Assembly: GCA_003158475.1 (NCBI GenBank)
Contig: PMJR01000094.1
Location: forward strand, 1-37,526
Source of the DNA: Ignavibacteriota bacterium
Lineage (GTDB): Bacteria > Bacteroidota > Ignavibacteria > UBA10030 > UBA6906
Direction of reading: 5' to 3'
DNA length: 37,526 bases
In this document: piece after piece, positions 32,625 through 37,526 of the stretch
Position numbering within the stretch: the first letter of the stretch is position 1
How the letters are laid out: every line of letters starts with the position of its first letter
Made by a program: the position numbers and the translations under genes
Notes under the pieces: generated by a model
What the model was told of the DNA's origin: nothing
Seen by the model: only the letters and a program-made list of their open reading frames with translations
Database searches by the model: none

Positions 32625-33830
32625 TCAACCCAGCCTGATCCTGAACGTCGTCCCCGCCCCCGGCGCACTCTGCTTCACGAACAGCTTCCCCTTGTGGTAA
32701 TCCTCTATGATCCTCTTGGAAAGGCTGAGGCCCAGTCCCCACCCGCGCTTCTTCGTGCTGTAGCCCGGCCTGAACACTTCCTTGTGGAATTTCGGATCTA
32801 TCCCCTTCCCCGTGTCGATCACATCGATCGTCGTCTTTCCCACCACTTGTGACATCCGGAACGTGATCTTGCCGGCGGCCCCTTCCATGGCGTCGAGAGC
32901 GTTCTTCATCAGGTTTTCGATAACCCACTCGAACAGCTCCCTGTTGATGTCGGCCAGGAACTCCCCCGAGGTTTCGATCTGGAGGTCAACCTTTTTCCCG
33001 GAACGGGGAATGCGCTTGGCGATATAGGTGATCACGCCCTGAATCACCTCGCTCACGTTCTCCTCCTTCAGCTCGCTGCGCGAGCCGATCTTGGAGAAGC
33101 GGGCGGCCACTTTGTTGAGCCGCACGACGTCCTGCTCCATCTCCCCCAGGCTCTCGATCAGCCCCGGCATTCCCGCCCCCTCGGTCTTCGCCCGTTCCAG
33201 CCAGCCGATCATGCTCGACAGGGGAGTCCCGAGCTGGTGCGCCGTTTCCCTGGCCATACCCACCCAGATATTGCTCTGCTCGGTCCGCTTGACATAGCTG
33301 AACCCGACGTACGCGACGATGATGAACATCGCGGCGAGTATGATTTCCAGCACGGGGAGCCAGCGGAGCTGTGCGACAAGTTCCGACTCGCCATAGTGCA
33401 CGTAGTTCAGGACCACGGAATCGTACGGGGCGACCTTGATCGGAGTGTTCTCTTCGTCCATCTTTCGCAGGAGCTTCGACGCGTACGCAAGCTGTTGCTC
33501 ACTGCTCAGCGTGCTATCCATGCTGATGTTCTTCCAGTATCCCTGGATGGGCACGTTTGCCGAATCGGTGAGTATGACGGGGAAATCGACAGTCCTGATC
33601 ACCTCTTCGAAGAGAAACGTGAAATCCCCCGAGGAAGATCGGGGGCTCGAGATGTACTCGTACGATTTGGCGTAGAGCCCCACCACCTGCCGCTCCCGTT
33701 CGAGAAGGTGATGCGTGATCCGCTGGGAGTAGAAGAGCGTCCCCAGCACGAAGAGGGAGGCGAACGCCAGGAGAGCGATCTTGAATTTCCCCGCCTGGCC
33801 GAGGGGGAGTCCGGAGAAGGGGTTCTTCAT
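32625..33830 (-). CDS. Membrane sensor histidine kinase
   Basis: This 401-residue kinase has two membrane segments (about 16-35 and 157-178) flanking an extracytoplasmic sensor of about 120 residues without recognised family. A HisKA-like helix follows (ARETAHQLGTPLSSMIGWLE, phospho-acceptor His near 196) and then a HATPase domain with an N-box ENLMKNALDAM, G1 DTGKGID and G2 GWGLGLSLSKRI. No response regulator lies next to it, so it is an orphan in this window. It starts 9 nt after purA and is probably transcribed with it. The H-box with Gln-Leu-Gly-Thr-Pro is a known variant. Confidence 0.93.
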   Translation of the reverse strand: MKNPFSGLPLGQAGKFKIALLAFASLFVLGTLFYSQRITHHLLERERQVVGLYAKSYEYISSPRSSSGDFTFLFEEVIRTVDFPVILTDSANVPIQGYWKNISMDSTLSSEQQLAYASKLLRKMDEENTPIKVAPYDSVVLNYVHYGESELVAQLRWLPVLEIILAAMFIIVAYVGFSYVKRTEQSNIWVGMARETAHQLGTPLSSMIGWLERAKTEGAGMPGLIESLGEMEQDVVRLNKVAARFSKIGSRSELKEENVSEVIQGVITYIAKRIPRSGKKVDLQIETSGEFLADINRELFEWVIENLMKNALDAMEGAAGKITFRMSQVVGKTTIDVIDTGKGIDPKFHKEVFRPGYSTKKRGWGLGLSLSKRIIEDYHKGKLFVKQSAPGAGTTFRIRLG

Positions 33831-33839
33831 AATGCCGTG

Positions 33840-35111
33840 TCAGGAGAGCATGATCGTCTGGTCGCGTCGCGGGCCGACGGACACAAGCCAGACCTTTGTT
33901 CCCGTAATGCGCCCGAGCGTCTCAATATAGGCGCGTGCGTTCGGAGGAAGATCGCCGTGCGTCACGGCACCGGCGATGTCCGAGCGCCACCCCGGGAGCG
34001 TTTCGTACACAGGGTGCACGCTCTCGAGCGTCTTGGCATCAGTCGGGAATGAGCGGAGCCGCTTTCCGGACGACTCGTAGGCGACGCACACCTTGATCTC
34101 GTCGAAGTCGTCGAGCACGTCCAGTTTTGTAACGGCGATGCGCGTAATGCCGTTGACCATCGCGGAGTACTTCAGCGCCACGGCATCGAACCATCCGCAA
34201 CGCCGCGGTCGTCCCGTGGTGGCGCCGAACTCGTGCCCGAGGGCGCGAAGGCGTTCGCCGGTCGCGTCCCCGAGCTCGGTGGGGAAGGGTCCGTTCCCGA
34301 CGCGCGTGGAGTACGCCTTGACGACACCGGCGATGTCGTTGATCGACGTCGGAGGTATCCCGAGACCTGTGCACGCCCCCCCCGAAGTCGGGTTCGACGA
34401 CGTGACGTAGGGATAGGTCCCGTGATCGACATCCAGCAGTGCCCCCTGTGCCCCCTCGGCGATAATGCGTTTTCCGGCGGCAATTGCAGTGTTCAGGTAC
34501 ACCGATGTGTCGGTGATATACTCGTCGATCTGCTCGTCAAACTCCTGGTATTCCGCGATGATCGCCTCGATGTCGAGCTTTGATTCGCCGTAGATCTTTG
34601 TCAGGATCTGGTTCTTCTCGTTGATGTTGGCGGTGAGCTTCCGGGCAAGCTCGTCCCGGTCGAGAAGATCCACGATCCGTATGCCTGACCGCATCGCCTT
34701 GTCGATGTAGGCCGGACCGATCCCGCGCCCCGTGGTGCCGATCCTGTCGGACGTCTGTTCCCTGACCGAATCCAGCAATTTGTGGTACGGCATGATGAGG
34801 TGTGCGTTGTGGCTGACGAGCAGCCTGCCCGTGACGCTGACCCCCGCCTGCCGGAGCTGAGCGATCTCGCTCATGAGCGCCACCGGATCGATCACCACGC
34901 CATTGCCGATCACGCAGGTGATGTTCTCGTGGAACATCCCCGAGGGGATCAAGTGAAGCACGTATTGCTTGTCGCCGATACAGACGGTGTGGCCCGCGTT
35001 GGCTCCTCCCTGATAGCGGGCGACGATGTCCGCCCGCTCCGAGAGCAGGTCCACGATTTTCCCTTTTCCTTCATCGCCCCACTGGGCGCCGACGATGATC
35101 TGGACTGGCAT
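33840..35111 (-). CDS. purA: Adenylosuccinate synthetase
   Basis: This 423-residue enzyme catalyses the GTP-dependent condensation of IMP and aspartate, the first committed step to AMP. Family signatures are complete: GAQWGDEGKGKIVD with catalytic Asp13, NAGHT with His41, GTTGRGIGPAY, a VTSSNPTSGGAC loop, TTGRPRRCGWFD and the C-terminal SVGPRRDQTI. The length matches bacterial PurA. It has no clear Shine-Dalgarno site, and a terminator-like hairpin lies only 38 nt upstream. Its transcription may therefore depend on read-through or attenuation. Confidence 0.97.
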   Translation of the reverse strand: MPVQIIVGAQWGDEGKGKIVDLLSERADIVARYQGGANAGHTVCIGDKQYVLHLIPSGMFHENITCVIGNGVVIDPVALMSEIAQLRQAGVSVTGRLLVSHNAHLIMPYHKLLDSVREQTSDRIGTTGRGIGPAYIDKAMRSGIRIVDLLDRDELARKLTANINEKNQILTKIYGESKLDIEAIIAEYQEFDEQIDEYITDTSVYLNTAIAAGKRIIAEGAQGALLDVDHGTYPYVTSSNPTSGGACTGLGIPPTSINDIAGVVKAYSTRVGNGPFPTELGDATGERLRALGHEFGATTGRPRRCGWFDAVALKYSAMVNGITRIAVTKLDVLDDFDEIKVCVAYESSGKRLRSFPTDAKTLESVHPVYETLPGWRSDIAGAVTHGDLPPNARAYIETLGRITGTKVWLVSVGPRRDQTIMLS

Positions 35112-35149
35112 GTCGTTTCAGACGTGCTGTGGAACATCGGTACGGGCAC

Positions 35150-35191
35150 AAAAAATCCCCGGCCTTTCCCGGAGGGAAGGTGGGGGATTTT
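35150..35191 (-). terminator. Terminator between the sec-STAS genes and purA
   Basis: On the minus strand AAAATCCCC (35191-35183) and GGGGATTTT (35160-35152) pair, with inner CCTTCCC/GGGAAAGG pairing, followed by two more T bases (six in total). It ends the SecD-SecF-STAS transcript 14 nt after the STAS stop codon. Because purA starts only 38 nt further on, the same hairpin could act as an attenuator for purA. Confidence 0.8.
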
Positions 35192-35205
35192 CCGGCCGGA
35201 AGCAA

Positions 35206-35547
35206 TTACTGCGGAAAACTTGCCACCGCCGCGTCGATCGTCGGGTAGGTCACGAGCACTTTCCCCAGCCGTGTGACGGTGATCAGCGCCAGGATCTTCT
35301 CGGAGGCCCCGGCGATCGCCAGGCCCCCGCCGGCGGTCCTCAGCGTGCTCGCGCCCCCGATGAGTATCCCGAGTCCCGAGCTGTTCATGAATTGCACGTC
35401 GCGAAGGTCGAGGACGACCCTGGTGTTCCCCTTTCCGACAAGTTCATGCAGTGTGCTGTTGAGGGCCGTTGCGTCCGGTCCCCCCATGAGGTTCCCCTGG
35501 AGTCCGATGACGGTGACTGCGCCGCGTTGTGCTGTCGTGAAGTTCAT
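35206..35547 (-). CDS. STAS-domain anti-sigma antagonist, second copy
   Basis: This 113-residue STAS protein has the conserved segment VQFMNSSGLGILIGG with the serine that is phosphorylated in the RsbV/SpoIIAA family. It is not closely similar to the STAS protein encoded at 6833-7117. It lies 6 nt after secF and ends at a terminator, so it appears to be the last gene of the secDF operon. Its cognate kinase and phosphatase are not adjacent. The phosphatase/kinase pair at 5-7 kb could act on it, but that is speculative. Confidence 0.92.
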   Translation of the reverse strand: MNFTTAQRGAVTVIGLQGNLMGGPDATALNSTLHELVGKGNTRVVLDLRDVQFMNSSGLGILIGGASTLRTAGGGLAIAGASEKILALITVTRLGKVLVTYPTIDAAVASFPQ

Positions 35548-35553
35548 GGCCGG

Positions 35554-36480
35554 TCAATCGATCAGTTTGCCCTGTGATTTCGTCTTTGTGACCACCTCGA
35601 CGACAAGGGCGCTGGCGATGTAGATGGAGGAATACGTCCCGGTCACGATCCCGACGAGCGACGCGAAGGCGAAGCCGCGTATCACCTCGCCGCCGAACAC
35701 GAGGAGGACCGCAAGGACCACGAAAACGGTTCCGGAGGTGATGATGGTCCTGCTCAGCACCTGGTTGACGCTCATATTGATGAGTGCCACCAGGTCCATG
35801 CTCTTGAAGAGTTTCTGGTTCTCACGGATACGGTCGAAGATGACAACGGTGTCGTTGTTGGAGAGCCCGACGAGCGTCAGGAATGCCGCCACCATCGTCT
35901 GATTGAACTCCAGGTTCAGGTGAGGGATCAGCCCGTCGAAAATGGACACGAGTCCGAGCGTCAGGAGCACGTCATGGAAAAGCGCGGTCACCGCACCGGC
36001 CGCCCAGAGGAACTTGAACCGGAACCCCAGGTACAAAAGGATCGCTGCGAGGGAGGCGAGCACGGCGTAGATCGCGTCCCGCCTGAGTTCGGCGCCGATC
36101 TTCGGACCGATCTTGTCTTCCTTCTGGACGATGAACGGGTTCGTTGGGAACTGGGTCTGGAGGCCTGAGCGTATCCGCTCTCCGACCAGGTTCCCTTCCC
36201 CCTGCTCGGGCGTCCGGATCAGGATATCCCTGTCGCTGCCGAACGTATTGATCTCCGCCTTCGTGAAACCGGACTTGTCCATCGCGGTCCGGATATCGCC
36301 CACGTCGACGCCGTTCTGGAAGCGGACCACGATCTCCGTCCCCCCCAGGAAGTCAATCCCGTAATTCACCCCTTTGACGAGAAGAGAAAGCATCCCCAGT
36401 CCTATCACCGTCGCCGAAACGACATACCAGATACGCCGTTTCCCCATGAAATCAATGCTGGTTTTTCCGAAGAACCTCAT
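35554..36480 (-). CDS. secF: Protein translocase subunit SecF
   Basis: This 308-residue membrane protein works with SecD to pull exported proteins across the inner membrane using the proton gradient. It has the N-terminal NYGIDFLGGTEI motif, a periplasmic P4 domain and a C-terminal block of five membrane segments with VGLSNNDTVVIFDRIREN and the ENQKLFKSMD loop. In most SecF proteins the motif reads VGYSINDTVV; Asn replaces Ile here. AAAGGGA lies about 9 nt before the ATG, 21 nt after secD. Confidence 0.97.
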   Translation of the reverse strand: MRFFGKTSIDFMGKRRIWYVVSATVIGLGMLSLLVKGVNYGIDFLGGTEIVVRFQNGVDVGDIRTAMDKSGFTKAEINTFGSDRDILIRTPEQGEGNLVGERIRSGLQTQFPTNPFIVQKEDKIGPKIGAELRRDAIYAVLASLAAILLYLGFRFKFLWAAGAVTALFHDVLLTLGLVSIFDGLIPHLNLEFNQTMVAAFLTLVGLSNNDTVVIFDRIRENQKLFKSMDLVALINMSVNQVLSRTIITSGTVFVVLAVLLVFGGEVIRGFAFASLVGIVTGTYSSIYIASALVVEVVTKTKSQGKLID

Positions 36481-36501
36481 GTGCTGAATCCCTTTTGCGA
36501 G

Positions 36502-37526
36502 TTAGCCGAAGTTGACGGCGATGCCTGAGCGGTCGACCATCATGTCGAACACCACGCGCGTGATGACGATGGCGCTGAAAAGACTGACAACAATCCCGAT
36601 CATCAGCGTCAGCGCGAATCCCTGCACCGGCCCGGTGCCGAACTGGTAGAGGATCACACCGGTGATGAGCGTCGTCAGGTTGGAATCAAAAATGGCCGTG
36701 AACGCCTTGCTGTATCCGGCGTCGATGGCGGCCCGGGGCGTTTTGCCCCCCGCGGTCTCCTCTCGTATGCGCTCGTATATCAGCACGTTCGCATCGACCG
36801 CCACGGCGAGCGTCAGGATGATCCCCGCGATGCCCGGCATGGTCAGTGTTCCCTGAAACGCCGCAAGGACGGCCAGCAGGAATATCACTGTGAACACGAG
36901 CGCGAAGTCCGCTATGGCGCCTCCTGTCCGGTAGTAGACAGCCATGAACAGTACCGTAAGCCCGATCGCAATCGCCGACGAGGTGACGCCGGCGCGGATC
37001 GAGTCTTCCCCCAGTGACGGTCCGACGGACCGTTGCTCGATGATGTCGACGGGGGCGGGGAGGGCGCCGGCCTTCAGCACGATCTCCAGGAGCCTTGCCT
37101 CCGACTCGCTCTCCATTCCTTCGATCTGAGAATGGCCCCCCGTGATCTTGTTGATGACATTGGGGGCGGAGAAGACGGTGTTGTCAAGGACGATCGCGAT
37201 CCGTTTGTTGATGTTGGCGCCGGTGATCCGGGCCCATTCGCGCGCACCCTCGTTGTTCATCTCCATCGTGACGATCGGCCGGTTGTAGTTCGGGTCGATC
37301 TGCCATTTCGCGTTCACGATCACCCCGCCGGTGAGCTCGGCGTTCCTCTTGACGGGGTACAGCGTGAAGAATCTCTTCTCCTGCCCCCGTTCGCCGAGGA
37401 GCTGTGTCTTCGCGCTCCAGATGAACTCCATGTCATTCGGTATCACTTTCTGGACGTCTTCCCGGTCCAGCAGGCGCCGCACCCTCTCTTTGTTGTCTTC
37501 GACGACAAGGAACACCCCCTTGAACT
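36502..37526 (-). CDS. secD: Protein translocase subunit SecD (partial, N terminus missing)
   Basis: This is the C-terminal 340 or so residues of SecD; the frame remains open through the right edge, so the N terminus lies outside the window. The end of the periplasmic P1 head region is present (TGANINKRIAIVLDN, SAPNVINKITGGHSQIEG), followed by the membrane core with VGPSLGEDSIRAG, AVAVDANVLIYERIREE and FDSNLTTLITGVILY. SecD pairs with SecF, encoded next. A GTG at 37515 could be mistaken for a start, but in-frame codons continue to the left of it in the protein. Confidence 0.96.
   Translation of the reverse strand, partial: FKGVFLVVEDNKERVRRLLDREDVQKVIPNDMEFIWSAKTQLLGERGQEKRFFTLYPVKRNAELTGGVIVNAKWQIDPNYNRPIVTMEMNNEGAREWARITGANINKRIAIVLDNTVFSAPNVINKITGGHSQIEGMESESEARLLEIVLKAGALPAPVDIIEQRSVGPSLGEDSIRAGVTSSAIAIGLTVLFMAVYYRTGGAIADFALVFTVIFLLAVLAAFQGTLTMPGIAGIILTLAVAVDANVLIYERIREETAGGKTPRAAIDAGYSKAFTAIFDSNLTTLITGVILYQFGTGPVQGFALTLMIGIVVSLFSAIVITRVVFDMMVDRSGIAVNFG

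Noticed and set aside
1-37526. tRNA, rRNA, insertion sequence or prophage genes
   Set aside because: No transposase, integrase, phage structural gene, terminal inverted repeat or tRNA-like cloverleaf was recognised by reading. A tRNA scan was not possible, so a missed tRNA cannot be fully excluded.

Overview
The window is a dense, GC-rich bacterial chromosome segment of about 37.5 kb with 24 protein-coding genes. No tRNA, rRNA, CRISPR array, transposon or phage gene was recognised. The organism looks like a Gram-negative anaerobe or facultative anaerobe: it encodes an exported metallopeptidase with a probable outer-membrane barrel, and a full carbon monoxide dehydrogenase/acetyl-CoA synthase (CODH/ACS) operon with nickel-insertion ATPases. 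The housekeeping genes (GAF-SpoIIE phosphatase, STAS proteins, PrsW, peptidase MA, split SecD/SecF) fit an FCB-group lineage near Bacteroidota/Ignavibacteriota, but that placement is an inference from gene types and was not tested by phylogeny.

Left part (1-9.7 kb): a DUF2085 membrane protein overlaps a small unknown membrane protein. A convergent 1235-residue DUF3683-type FAD/iron-sulfur oxidoreductase follows. Next comes a rightward regulatory block: GAF-PP2C phosphatase, RsbW-like kinase, STAS antagonist, ECF sigma factor and membrane anti-sigma factor. It ends with a membrane-anchored protein made of 33 in-register nine-residue repeats, closed by a strong intrinsic terminator.

Middle (9.8-18.2 kb): a rightward run of an exported peptidase MA/beta-propeller/barrel protein, a PrsW protease, a tandem antibiotic-monooxygenase-fold protein, an active plus inactive M16 peptidase pair, and a family 5 uracil-DNA glycosylase.

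Right-centre (18.2-31.3 kb, leftward): one operon for the carbonyl branch of the Wood-Ljungdahl pathway. Its order is core-MetE/MesB-like methionine synthase, two CooC-type ATPases, CooF-like ferredoxin, FAD-dependent NAD oxidoreductase, CODH (acsA/cooS), a single-chain fusion of acetyl-CoA synthase with the corrinoid protein small subunit (AcsB-AcsD), the corrinoid protein large subunit (AcsC), and the corrinoid activator RACo (AcsV). CODH makes or oxidises CO. AcsC/AcsD carries the methyl group to ACS. AcsV re-reduces inactive corrinoid. CooF and the flavoprotein can link CODH electrons to NAD(P)H. The MesB-like enzyme may divert methyl groups from the corrinoid protein to homocysteine. A terminator-like hairpin in the leader suggests attenuation.

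Right end (31.4-37.5 kb): a patatin phospholipase (rightward), then leftward genes for a sensor histidine kinase, PurA, a STAS protein, SecF and SecD (cut by the window edge). A terminator separates the sec-STAS group from purA.

The most notable item is the AcsB-AcsD fusion. Every A-cluster ligand keeps its family spacing, and the two complete enzymes are joined by a Pro/Ala-rich linker. Second is the perfectly periodic 33 x 9-residue repeat protein downstream of the sigma/anti-sigma pair.
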